In this document: one piece after another, positions 46,952 through 56,905 of the stretch | Position numbering within the stretch: position 1 is the stretch's first letter | Layout of the letters: each line of letters begins with the position of its first letter | NCBI RefSeq assembly: GCF_018130955.1 | Contig: NZ_JAFCJM010000013.1 | Span: 1 to 64,000 of the forward strand | DNA length: 64,000 bases | Source: Bradyrhizobium liaoningense | GTDB lineage: Bacteria; Pseudomonadota; Alphaproteobacteria; Rhizobiales; Xanthobacteraceae | Reading direction: 5' to 3' | The notes under the pieces: model-generated | Databases searched by the model: none | What the model was told of the DNA's origin: nothing | What the model saw: only the letters and a program-made list of their open reading frames with translations | Translations under genes and position numbers: made by a program

Positions 46952-47775
46952 TCGGCAAGCGTGCCGCGAACTGTCTGGTCGCGATGCTGAGCTGCTTGTC
47001 GCTCGCATCCGCAGCAGCCGCGCCCGCGTCACCGGCGATCGATCCCAAGGCCGCGATTGCCGCAGGCGAGCGGGCGGTCGGGCGAACCATCGGCGACTAC
47101 CGGCTGGCAGACACGGCCGGCGCGGCGCTGTCCTTGCGCGACTATCGCGGCAAGCCGCTCGTCATCAGCCTCGTCTATTCGGCGTGCAGCTCGGTCTGCC
47201 CGCCGACCACGCAGCACCTGATCGATGCGGTGCATGAGGCCGGCCGCGTGTTCGGATCGGACCGCTTTGCCGTGCTCACCGTCGGGTTCGACGCCCGGAA
47301 CGACACCGTCGCCCGCATGGCGCAGTTCGCATCCCGGCAGGGCATCAAATTCGCGAACTGGCGGGTTGCCAGCGGCGATGCTGCGACCATCGAGGCGCTG
47401 CTGAACGATCTCGGCTTCAGCTATCGGGCCGTGGCCGGCGGCTTCGATCACCCGGCACAGACGACGATCCTGGATCCCGATGGCAGGATCTATCGCCACG
47501 TCTATGGCGACGATTTTCCGTTTCCGATGTTCATGGAGCCGATGAAGGACGTGATCTATGGCATAAGGACGCCGTTCTCGTTCGACGGAATCATCGACCG
47601 CATCCGTTTCATCTGCACCACCTACGATCCCGGCTCCCGGCGCTACCGCATCGACTACGGCCTGGTGTTCGGCGGTGTGATCGCCGCCTTCTCGCTGATC
47701 GCCATGGGCGGTCTCATCCTTCGGGAATGGTTTCGTGCGGGGCGGAGAAGCAGGCTCCAGCGGGTGACACGGTGA
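46948..47775 (+). CDS. SCO1/SenC-family copper chaperone with C-terminal membrane span
   Basis: 275 residues. A signal peptide ends near SLASAAAAPA. The thioredoxin-like domain has the copper-binding CxxxC in SACSSVCPP and the partner His in GGFDHPAQT. A C-terminal membrane span (VFGGVIAAFSLIAMGGLILR) anchors it, opposite to the N-terminal anchor of typical SCO proteins. It probably loads CuA in the subunit II encoded upstream. It overlaps both neighbours by 4 bases. Confidence 0.9.
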   Translation: MIGKRAANCLVAMLSCLSLASAAAAPASPAIDPKAAIAAGERAVGRTIGDYRLADTAGAALSLRDYRGKPLVISLVYSACSSVCPPTTQHLIDAVHEAGRVFGSDRFAVLTVGFDARNDTVARMAQFASRQGIKFANWRVASGDAATIEALLNDLGFSYRAVAGGFDHPAQTTILDPDGRIYRHVYGDDFPFPMFMEPMKDVIYGIRTPFSFDGIIDRIRFICTTYDPGSRRYRIDYGLVFGGVIAAFSLIAMGGLILREWFRAGRRSRLQRVTR

Positions 47776-49364
47776 TCAGTGCAATCCGCAGCGTGCTCCG
47801 CGCCGGCTTCGGTCTGATCGAACGTCCCTTCGATCGGCTGTTCGGTCCGGCGCTCAATCCGCTGGCACAGCTCGGCGCGCTCGGGTTCTTCTTCTTCTGG
47901 ATCGTCGCCGTCAGCGGCATCTATCTCTTCATCTTCTTCGACACCGGCATCGAGCGCGCCTATCAGTCGGTCGAAAATCTCACGCAATACCACTGGTTCC
48001 ACGCCGGCGTGATGCGCAGCTTTCACCGCTATGCCTCCGATCTGATGGTCGTGATGCTCGTGACCCATCTGCTGCGCGAATTCGCCTACGACCATTATCG
48101 CGGCGTGCGCTGGTATTCCTGGTTCACGGGATTGCCGATCATCTGGCTGCTCTATGTGTCAGGGATCACCGGCTATTGGCTGGTGTGGGACAAGCTCGCG
48201 CAATATGTCGCGCTCGCATCCTCCGAGCTTCTGGACTGGCTGCCGGTGTTCGGCGAGCCGATCGCGCGCAACTTTATCGCGACGGGGACGCTGACCAGCC
48301 GCTTCTTCTCGCTGATGGTGTTCATGCACGTTGCCGTGCCGCTGTTCCTCCTGTTCATCATGTGGGTCCACATCCTCCGCATCTCGCGGCCCAAGGTGAA
48401 CCCGCCGCGCATGCTGGCGGCGTTGTCGCTCACGGCACTGCTCGCCGTTTCGATCTGGAAGCCCGCGATTTCGCAGGGACATGCCGATCTCGCCAAGGTT
48501 CCGGCCGACGTCGGCCTCGACTGGCTGTACCTCCCGCTCTACCCGCTGACGACGATCTGGGGCAACGGCGCGGTGTGGGCGTTCCTCGGCGCCTTCTCGC
48601 TGATGATCGCGGCGATGCCATGGCTGCCGCCGCTGCGCCGGGCCAAGGCGGTCGAGGTTCACCTCGATCACTGCAACGGCTGTGCGCGCTGTGCGGAGGA
48701 TTGCCCCTATGAGGCCATCCGCATGGTCGGCCGGACCGACGGCCTGCCGTTTCCGACCCAGGCGCAGGTCAATCCGTCGCTGTGCGTCTCCTGCGGCATC
48801 TGCGTCGGCTCCTGTCCGTCGTCTACGCCGTTCCGCCGCAGCGAAGACCTGCGCACCGGTATCGATCTGCCTGAATTCCCGCTGAAGGAGCTGCGCGCAA
48901 GGGTCGTCGAGACTGCAAGCGGCGTGTCCGGGGCAGGGCGCCTCCTCGTGCTCGCGTGCGAGCATGGTGCAGCGGCCGGCCGGCTGGAGGGCACCGTCGT
49001 GCTGCCCTGCGTCGCGATGGCGCCGCCGTCATTGATCGATTTCATCCTGAGCCGAAATCTCTCCGACGGCGTCGTGGTGGCCGGCTGCGCCGAGAGCGCC
49101 TGCTACAACCGCCTCGGGGTGAAGTGGACCGAGGAACGCTTTGCCGCCGAGCGCGATCCCTATCTCCGCGCGCGCGTGCCACGTGAACGGATCGCCACGA
49201 TCTGGGCGTCCGCGCTCGAGGTTCGGCGGGCCGAGGCTGATATCGCGGCCTTTGCCGCGCGGGTTGCGCAACTGCCGCCGCTGCACATGCAGTCGCCGCT
49301 GCCGAAGAGCATCGTTGCGGCTCGCAAGGACCGCGCGCGGGCTGATGCGGGGAACGAGCCATGA
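47772..49364 (+). CDS. Di-haem cytochrome b / 2x[4Fe-4S] ferredoxin / MvhD-like fusion protein
   Basis: 530 residues, GTG start. Residues 1-290 are a membrane cytochrome b of the bc1/b6 type, with two histidine pairs 14 residues apart, His85/His99 and His186/His200, for two b haems. Residues 298-350 hold two [4Fe-4S] motifs: Cys301/304/307/311 and Cys338/341/344/348. Residues 390-455 resemble the MvhD/FlpD iron-sulfur domain, with Cys396, Cys413, Cys439 and Cys444. The last 80 residues are helical. It could link the quinone pool to a cytoplasmic electron carrier, but direction and partner are unknown. It is embedded in the NO-reductase operon with 4-base overlaps on both sides. Confidence 0.85.
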   Translation: MISAIRSVLRAGFGLIERPFDRLFGPALNPLAQLGALGFFFFWIVAVSGIYLFIFFDTGIERAYQSVENLTQYHWFHAGVMRSFHRYASDLMVVMLVTHLLREFAYDHYRGVRWYSWFTGLPIIWLLYVSGITGYWLVWDKLAQYVALASSELLDWLPVFGEPIARNFIATGTLTSRFFSLMVFMHVAVPLFLLFIMWVHILRISRPKVNPPRMLAALSLTALLAVSIWKPAISQGHADLAKVPADVGLDWLYLPLYPLTTIWGNGAVWAFLGAFSLMIAAMPWLPPLRRAKAVEVHLDHCNGCARCAEDCPYEAIRMVGRTDGLPFPTQAQVNPSLCVSCGICVGSCPSSTPFRRSEDLRTGIDLPEFPLKELRARVVETASGVSGAGRLLVLACEHGAAAGRLEGTVVLPCVAMAPPSLIDFILSRNLSDGVVVAGCAESACYNRLGVKWTEERFAAERDPYLRARVPRERIATIWASALEVRRAEADIAAFAARVAQLPPLHMQSPLPKSIVAARKDRARADAGNEP

Positions 49365-49864
49365 GCGGTGTCCTGCGCACGGCTGGCCAGTTCGTGGCGA
49401 TCGTCGCGCTGTTCGCCGGCGTTGCCATGTTGTCGAGTTGGCCGCGCTGGCGCCAGATCCCTCAGGATTCCGGCGTGATGATGCTGACCTTCGTGCACGG
49501 CGCCGACCGCAAGGGTGAATGCCGGCGCCTGAGCCCCGAGGAGATCGCAAAATTGCCGCCGAACATGCGGCGGGTTCAGGATTGTCCGCGGATTCGCCGC
49601 TCGATCTATGTCGAGCTGGATGTCGATGGCCGCAACGTCTACCGGGCCGACCTGCCGCCGACCGGAATCGCCGGCGACGGACCGTCGCGGGTCTATCAGC
49701 GCTTCGTGCTGCGGGCCGGCAAATACGACGTTGCGGTTCGCATGCGCGACACCGCCCGCGCTGACGGATTCGACCACGAGCGCAAGGAGACGGTGGCGTT
49801 CGCGCCGTCACAACTCCTCGTCATCGACTACCGGCCGGAGAACGGCGAGTTTATCTTTCGCTGA
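49361..49864 (+). CDS. Membrane-anchored protein of unknown function in the NO-reductase operon
   Basis: 167 residues. An N-terminal span (GQFVAIVALFAGVAMLSSW) anchors a periplasmic, mainly beta domain with two cysteines (GECRRL and QDCPRI) that could pair. I do not recognise the family. It overlaps the cytochrome b fusion gene by 4 bases and is followed after 10 bases by the hemerythrin gene, so a role in the same complex or its assembly is likely by context only. Confidence 0.72.
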   Translation: MSGVLRTAGQFVAIVALFAGVAMLSSWPRWRQIPQDSGVMMLTFVHGADRKGECRRLSPEEIAKLPPNMRRVQDCPRIRRSIYVELDVDGRNVYRADLPPTGIAGDGPSRVYQRFVLRAGKYDVAVRMRDTARADGFDHERKETVAFAPSQLLVIDYRPENGEFIFR

Positions 49865-49874
49865 GGATGGGATC

Positions 49875-50273
49875 ATGGGCCTGTTGCATTGGGATGATCG
49901 CTACAGCGTCGGCATCGCGGCCGTCGATCACGAGCACCAGGAGCTCATTGCGCTGATCAATCGCCTGCATGAGGAGGCCACGGCGCAAGGGTCCAAGGAC
50001 GCCGTTCTCGGTTTCTTCGGCGATCTCTTCAAGGCGATCTCCGCGCATTTTGCGCTGGAGGAACGCTTCATGCGCGAGCGCGGCTACGGCCGGCTCACCC
50101 AGCACAAGAACGACCATGAGCGGCTTCTGGACGAAATCCGCGACCTCATGGAGGCCTATGAGGCCAGCTCCAGTTTCGACGATAGTCTGCTGGCGGACGC
50201 GCTGGACGCGTGGTTCTCCCGGCATTTCGAGACCCATGACGCCCGGCTGCACAAGGCGCTGGGCGCGCATTAG
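49875..50273 (+). CDS. Bacteriohemerythrin
   Basis: 132 residues, standard single-domain length. Di-iron ligands are visible in order: His in AVDHEHQEL, His and Glu in HFALEERFM, His residues in HKNDHERLL and the C-terminal HFETHD. Such proteins bind O2 or NO at a non-haem di-iron site in the cytoplasm. In this operon it may buffer or detoxify NO, or shield the enzymes from oxygen. GAGGATGGG lies before the ATG. Confidence 0.9.
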   Translation: MGLLHWDDRYSVGIAAVDHEHQELIALINRLHEEATAQGSKDAVLGFFGDLFKAISAHFALEERFMRERGYGRLTQHKNDHERLLDEIRDLMEAYEASSSFDDSLLADALDAWFSRHFETHDARLHKALGAH

Positions 50274-50303
50274 GGACATCTGACGATCCACTCAACACAG
50301 GAG

Positions 50304-50696
50304 ATGAAGAGAATGAGACGGATATTGATCGCCCTTGCGGCCGTAGCCGCGTCGGCTGGTGCTGCCGGTGCGCAGGACGTGACGGCGGGGGCCACCGCAT
50401 ACAAGAAATGCGTGAGCTGCCACGATGTCGGACCGACGGCCAAGAACAAGGTCGGGCCGGTGCTCAATGGCCTCGAGGGCCGCAAATCCGGATCGATTGC
50501 CGGCTACAGCTATTCCGACGCCAACAAGAACTCCGGCATCACCTGGGACGAGGCGAGCTTCCTCGATTACATCAAGGATCCCAAGGCCAAGGTGCCGAAC
50601 ACCAAGATGGCGTTCGCCGGCATCAAGAACGAAGGCGAGGCCAAGAGCCTCTGGGCCTATCTCAAGCAATACGACGCCGACGGCAAGACCAAGTAG
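50304..50696 (+). CDS. Class I c-type cytochrome (c2/c550-like)
   Basis: 130 residues with a signal peptide (LIALAAVAASAGAAGAQ). The haem motif is CVSCH and the distal Met lies in NTKMAFAG. It is a soluble periplasmic electron carrier. It ends the NO-reductase operon and is close to the nir cluster, so it is a good candidate to feed both the CuA subunit and NirS. A strong AGGAGATGAAG ribosome site precedes it. Confidence 0.92.
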   Translation: MKRMRRILIALAAVAASAGAAGAQDVTAGATAYKKCVSCHDVGPTAKNKVGPVLNGLEGRKSGSIAGYSYSDANKNSGITWDEASFLDYIKDPKAKVPNTKMAFAGIKNEGEAKSLWAYLKQYDADGKTK

Positions 50697-50733
50697 CCGA
50701 GCGAAGAGCGTTCCGGCCGGCGTGCATCGGCGG

Positions 50734-51726
50734 TCAGCCGTCGATGCCGTCGAGCGGGCCTGCCGCGGGCCAGCGCCGGCGGCGACGGGTCCGGTCCACG
50801 GCCCACAGCGTAATTCCGTCCAGTCTTGGCAGCAGGGCATCGATCTCGTCGGCCGACGCGACCGAGAGCGCGGTCGAAAGTGCGTCGGCGACGGCGGCTG
50901 ACGCATGATGCACGGTGATCGTGCGCCAGTGCCCCGCGCTGCGGCCGCTGCGCGGATCGAACAGATGGTGCGCGGCGCCGGCGGCACCGAGCACGCAACC
51001 TGCGCCTTCGGAGGTCGCGAGCGCGCCGCGTGCAAGGCGGATCGGTGCGGCGTGGGGCCGCTCGACGAGCCACGGCGATCCGTCGCGCCGTGTTCCCAGC
51101 GCACGCTGCTCGCCAAGATCGATCAGGATGTTGGTGAGGCCCCGCGCCGCCAGCAGCTCCGCCACGCGATCGGTGACATAACCCTGGCCGAGGCCGTTGA
51201 GCGTGAGACGCTGGCCGTCGCCGAGCCGGATCGCGTCTGGACCAAGCTGGATCTTTGTCCAATCCACCGCCCGGCGCGCCCGCGCAATCAGGTCGTCTGG
51301 CGGCAGATCGACGCGGTCGCCGCGGGCGAACCAGTCGACATAGGCTTCCCACAAGGCCTGCACCGTCGGATCGAACAATCCGCCGGTGAGATCGGCGACG
51401 CGGAGCGCCAGTGCCAGGGCGCGCCGCAGGTCTCCACTCGGCTCCGCAAGGTGGCCGTCACGATTGAGGCGGCACAACTCTGATTCGGGGCGGAACAGGC
51501 TCAGTGCCGTTTCGAGGCGCTCGATTTCCGCCTCCACCGAGGCGGCCAAGCTGCGCGCAATCCGCGGATCGACGCCGTTGAAGAGGAGGCGTGCATCGGC
51601 CCCCATCGCCGTGCCGCGCCATTCGTAGTCGGCGTCTGCCGGACGGGCAGGACCCGCGATCGCGCCGGCAACGGCGCTTGCGAAGATCGTGATGGCGCGG
51701 CGCCGGGTCGGGTGCTGAAGCGGCAT
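50734..51726 (-). CDS. nirX: ApbE-family FAD:protein FMN transferase (NirX/NosX)
   Basis: 330 residues with a Tat-like leader (TRRRAITIFASAVAGAIAG). ApbE features are YEWRGTAMGADARLL, the FAD/Mg region LNGLGQGYVTDRVAEL, IDLGEQRALGTR and the C-terminal HHLFDPRSG. It attaches FMN covalently to a Thr in the periplasmic domain of its partner, here NirI encoded just upstream. The start at 51726 has GAGGAA six bases before it; ATG 51738, overlapping the nirI stop, is an alternative. Confidence 0.9.
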   Translation of the reverse strand: MPLQHPTRRRAITIFASAVAGAIAGPARPADADYEWRGTAMGADARLLFNGVDPRIARSLAASVEAEIERLETALSLFRPESELCRLNRDGHLAEPSGDLRRALALALRVADLTGGLFDPTVQALWEAYVDWFARGDRVDLPPDDLIARARRAVDWTKIQLGPDAIRLGDGQRLTLNGLGQGYVTDRVAELLAARGLTNILIDLGEQRALGTRRDGSPWLVERPHAAPIRLARGALATSEGAGCVLGAAGAAHHLFDPRSGRSAGHWRTITVHHASAAVADALSTALSVASADEIDALLPRLDGITLWAVDRTRRRRRWPAAGPLDGIDG

Positions 51727-51734
51727 GGCGTTCC

Positions 51735-53837
51735 TCATGCCTTTTGGGTCGGCGTGGACGGCGGCAGCGGTTGACGCCGCTGCGCGCGCTTCTTCAGATG
51801 CAAGCAGATGTCGTGGTCGAAATAATTGGCCTGGCATTTCAGGCAGTAGATGCATTCGTTGGGATTGATCTGCCCGAGCGGGTGAATGGCCTGAACCGTG
51901 CAGCGCCGGGCACAGACGTGGCACTCCGCGCCGCATTCCCGGTAGCGCTTCAGCCATTCGAACATCCGCATGCGTGCCGGGATCGCGAGCGCCGCGCCGA
52001 GCGGACAGAGATAGCGGCAATAGAAGCGCTCGACGAACAGTCCGGCGACCAGCAGCAGCCCAGCATAGAGCCCGAACGGCCACTCCCGCAGGAACTTCAT
52101 GGTGATCGCGGTCTTGAACGGCTCGATCTCGGCGAGCTGGAAGGCGCTCAGGATGGAGCGCAGCGAGATCGCCAGGATCGCGACAAAAGCGACATATTTG
52201 ATCATCCAGAGCCGCTCGTGCAGCCCGAACGGGATTTCGATCTGCTTGATGCCGAGGCGGCGCGCGAGCTGATTGGTTAGCTCCTGCAAGGTTCCGAACG
52301 GGCAGAGCCATCCGCAAAACACGCCGCGGCCCCAGAACAGCATGCTGAGCGCGACAAAACTCCAGAGCAGGAAGACCAGGGGATCGAGCAGGAATAGCTC
52401 CCAGCGGAAGCCGGAGAGCAGCGCATGAATGAAGGTCAGGACGTTGACGACCGAGAGCTGCGCATTGGCGATGAAGCCGAGGAACACCAGCGTCAGCAGC
52501 AGATAGCCGGTGCGCAGCCGATAATAGAAGACGCCGTGCGCGGTCACGCTGTCCTGGAAGATGAGGATGGCCGCGAGCACCGTGAGCATCGCGCCGAGAA
52601 CACCGATTTCGTAGCGCCGCGCCCACCAGATGTCCTGCCAGAGCGGCGCGGTGGCGGCAGACGCAGAGGATGGCGCGGTTTCGCTCGCCACCGATGCTGC
52701 CGGCGGCGTCACCGGCGTTGCGATCAGGTAGCGCTCGGGAATGCGATAGTCGAGCGATGCCACCGCCGGTCCGCCGCTTGTCGATCCCGCGCCGAGATCG
52801 ATATCGAGCCGGAACGGCTTGGTCGAATCGAACCCGCCCGATTGCGGGACTCGGAACACCGCGATCTCGCGCAACTCCGGTGCACCTGCCGCATGCAGCG
52901 ATTCGATCGCCGTATGATCCGATGGCTTGAGGCGGAATGTGCGGCTGCCCTGGACGATCTCGATGCGTGTGAACGTGCCGGCCTGACGCCACTCGGTCCC
53001 CTTGAACGAGTAGAGGCCGGCGCCCCCGATCAGGATCAGATCGTCGTCAGGTCCGATCTTGCCCAGTTCGCTTTCATAGATGCGTTGGCCGAGCAGGCTT
53101 TCTCCAATGGGGGGCGGGGTCGCGAGCGCGAGCCAAACGTCGATGAAGGGCTTTTCGGGTTCGCTGTCCTGTGTGCCGAGCATCTTGGCGGCTTCGCCGC
53201 GGAGGATCAGCCGATGCTGAACGGCGCCTTCGGCGAGCAGCGACGGCCAGGAGGAACGGCGTAGCGTCTCGCGATCGAGACGCACGGTGCGCTCGGGGGA
53301 GGCGCTGCGGCTGCGCAGCACGGAGCGCGCCGAGCGGACGATCGCGTCGCGGATCACGGTGCTGGTGATCGTGGCGCCTGCGACCGCGTGCGGACCGCGG
53401 GCAAGGTCGTCCGCCGGCTTGAGCGTGGCGCCGGCGCGCAGGCCGAAGCCGCGGAAATTGGCGACGTAAGCGGCCAGCGCATCGCGCGGGATTCCGATCA
53501 CCAGGATCGGCTCCTCGTGCGCGACGATCTCGGCGCCGGCGATGATGCCTCCGGTCGTGACCGCTGCGACGATGTCGAGCGGTCGGCCGGCATAGCCGAC
53601 GGAACCCGACACATCGTGACTCGAGAAGGCGTAGCCGAGCACGCGCCCGTCCGCGCTCCGTACGACGGCGGCGGGAGGCGTTCCCTCGGCGCGTTCGATC
53701 GTAACGGGTTCGCTGAAGAATCTTGTCGCGACGTCGAGATCGGCCGCGTAGGCGATGCTCATCGTCAGCAGGAGCATCGCCGCGACGCGCAACCCTCGCA
53801 GTGCAATAAACCCGACGATGCCGGCAACCGCTCGCAT
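51735..53837 (-). CDS. nirI: NirI, NosR/NirI-family polyferredoxin flavoprotein
   Basis: 700 residues. The N-terminal signal is followed by a periplasmic FMN-binding domain; AVAGATITST carries the Thr modified by ApbE-type enzymes. Then come several membrane spans with CGWLCPFG and CRYLCPLGA motifs, and a C-terminal cytoplasmic ferredoxin part (ECHVCARRC and CIYCLKC). In Paracoccus, NirI is needed for nirS expression or electron supply. It is called NirI rather than NosR because nirS is divergent from it and no nosZ is present. Start uncertain, with a weak ribosome site. Confidence 0.9.
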   Translation of the reverse strand: MRAVAGIVGFIALRGLRVAAMLLLTMSIAYAADLDVATRFFSEPVTIERAEGTPPAAVVRSADGRVLGYAFSSHDVSGSVGYAGRPLDIVAAVTTGGIIAGAEIVAHEEPILVIGIPRDALAAYVANFRGFGLRAGATLKPADDLARGPHAVAGATITSTVIRDAIVRSARSVLRSRSASPERTVRLDRETLRRSSWPSLLAEGAVQHRLILRGEAAKMLGTQDSEPEKPFIDVWLALATPPPIGESLLGQRIYESELGKIGPDDDLILIGGAGLYSFKGTEWRQAGTFTRIEIVQGSRTFRLKPSDHTAIESLHAAGAPELREIAVFRVPQSGGFDSTKPFRLDIDLGAGSTSGGPAVASLDYRIPERYLIATPVTPPAASVASETAPSSASAATAPLWQDIWWARRYEIGVLGAMLTVLAAILIFQDSVTAHGVFYYRLRTGYLLLTLVFLGFIANAQLSVVNVLTFIHALLSGFRWELFLLDPLVFLLWSFVALSMLFWGRGVFCGWLCPFGTLQELTNQLARRLGIKQIEIPFGLHERLWMIKYVAFVAILAISLRSILSAFQLAEIEPFKTAITMKFLREWPFGLYAGLLLVAGLFVERFYCRYLCPLGAALAIPARMRMFEWLKRYRECGAECHVCARRCTVQAIHPLGQINPNECIYCLKCQANYFDHDICLHLKKRAQRRQPLPPSTPTQKA

Positions 53838-53875
53838 GCACCGGATCAGGCAGGGTTGTGGCCACGCCGCATTGA

Positions 53876-55750
<1,875 letters not shown>

Positions 55751-55759
55751 CCGGTCCCC

Positions 55760-55790
55760 GGATGGCGCGGCGAGGTCCGTCGCGCCATCC
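55760..55790 (+). terminator. Strong stem-loop between nirS and nirE
   Basis: GGATGGCGCG and CGCGCCATCC form a perfect 10-bp stem over an 11-base loop, then CGAAAATTT. There is no U-run, so it is more likely a partial terminator or mRNA-stabilising structure that raises nirS relative to the haem d1 genes. Confidence 0.7.
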
Positions 55791-55824
55791 CGAAAATTTC
55801 GAGACGGCCCAAGTGGAGCGCGTC

Positions 55825-56604
55825 ATGGCTGTTGGAAAGGTCTATCTCGTCGGCGCCGGTCCAGGCGATCCCGAATTGCTGACGCTCAAGGCGGTGCGCA
55901 CGATCCGTGAGGCCGACGTCGTGGTCTACGACCGGCTGGTGCCGCAGAGCATTCTGGACACCATTGCCGACGGCGTGCTGCAGATCAACGTCGGCAAGCA
56001 GGCCTCGTTTCATCCGGTGCCGCAGGACGAGATCAACGGCATGCTGGTGCGCCTGGCGCGCGCGGGCCGCACCGTGGTGCGGCTGAAGGGCGGCGATCCC
56101 TTCATCTTCGGACGCGGCTCGGAGGAGGCGGCCGAGCTGGAGCGGGCCGGCGTTGCCTACGAGGTGATCCCCGGGATCACCGCCGCGCAGGGCTGCGCGG
56201 CGGCGGTACGCATGCCGCTGACGCATCGCGGGCTCGCTTCGGGCGTGCGCTTCGTGACCGGGCACCGAAAAGCAAACGAACCGCTCGATCTCGACTGGAA
56301 GAGCCTTGCCGACCCCGAGACCACGCTGGTCGTCTATATGGGCCTTGCGAATATCGACGAGATTGTCGGCAAGCTGATGGCGGAGGGCCTGCCGGGAATC
56401 ACGCCTGTACTTGCTGTGTGTCAAGGAACGACGCCGCAGGAGCGTCGAATATGCGCGCATCTGGAGACGCTGCCGGCGGCTCTGAAGGACGCGACGTTGA
56501 GCGGTCCCGTCCTCTTCATCATCGGCAGGGTCGCCGCCATTGCCATGGAACGCGAGGAACGGAGCGACGCGGAAAATGCCGAGGCGATCCCGGTTGTGGC
56601 CTAG
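55825..56604 (+). CDS. nirE: NirE, uroporphyrinogen-III C-methyltransferase
   Basis: 259 residues. It methylates uroporphyrinogen III at C2 and C7 with SAM to give precorrin-2, the first committed step to haem d1. SUMT motifs are VYLVGAGPGDPELLTLKAV, VVYDRLV, RLKGGDPFIFGRG and VIPGITAA. Start at 55825 has GGAG upstream and gives the normal family N-terminus. It overlaps the nirC start. Confidence 0.95.
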   Translation: MAVGKVYLVGAGPGDPELLTLKAVRTIREADVVVYDRLVPQSILDTIADGVLQINVGKQASFHPVPQDEINGMLVRLARAGRTVVRLKGGDPFIFGRGSEEAAELERAGVAYEVIPGITAAQGCAAAVRMPLTHRGLASGVRFVTGHRKANEPLDLDWKSLADPETTLVVYMGLANIDEIVGKLMAEGLPGITPVLAVCQGTTPQERRICAHLETLPAALKDATLSGPVLFIIGRVAAIAMEREERSDAENAEAIPVVA

Positions 56605-56905
56605 CATCGCTGTTACGTCCCTCGTCGCGATGGCGCCCGCGGTCGCGAGCGAGACGCCTTCGGACGCGGTGCGCCTGGCGAATTTGGTACGGCAGGATTG
56701 CGGTTCCTGCCATGGCCTCAGTCTGAAGGGCGGCCTCGGCAAACCACTGACGCCTGAGCATCTGCGCACCTGGAGCCGCGAGCAGCTCGTCAGCATCATC
56801 CTCGACGGCGTGCCGGGCACGCCGATGCCGCCCTGGCGTCCACTGTTGAGCGAGCCCGATGCGCGGTGGATCGCCGAACGGTTGCAGCATGGAGACCTGC
56901 CATGA
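56576..56905 (+). CDS. nirC: NirC, small c-type cytochrome
   Basis: 109 residues with a signal peptide (IAVTSLVAMAPAVASE) and one haem c site, CGSCH, followed by GLSLKGGLGKPLTPEHL, which resembles the haem c domain of NirS. The Met ligand is probably in GTPMPPW. NirC can donate electrons to NirS or act during d1 maturation. The start overlaps nirE by 29 bases and the end overlaps nirF by 4. Confidence 0.92.
   Translation: MPRRSRLWPSIAVTSLVAMAPAVASETPSDAVRLANLVRQDCGSCHGLSLKGGLGKPLTPEHLRTWSREQLVSIILDGVPGTPMPPWRPLLSEPDARWIAERLQHGDLP

Noticed and set aside
51735..53837. Calling the polyferredoxin flavoprotein NosR
   Set aside because: No nosZ, nosD, nosF or nosY gene is in the window and the gene is divergent from nirS with an NNR-type box between, which is the nirI arrangement.
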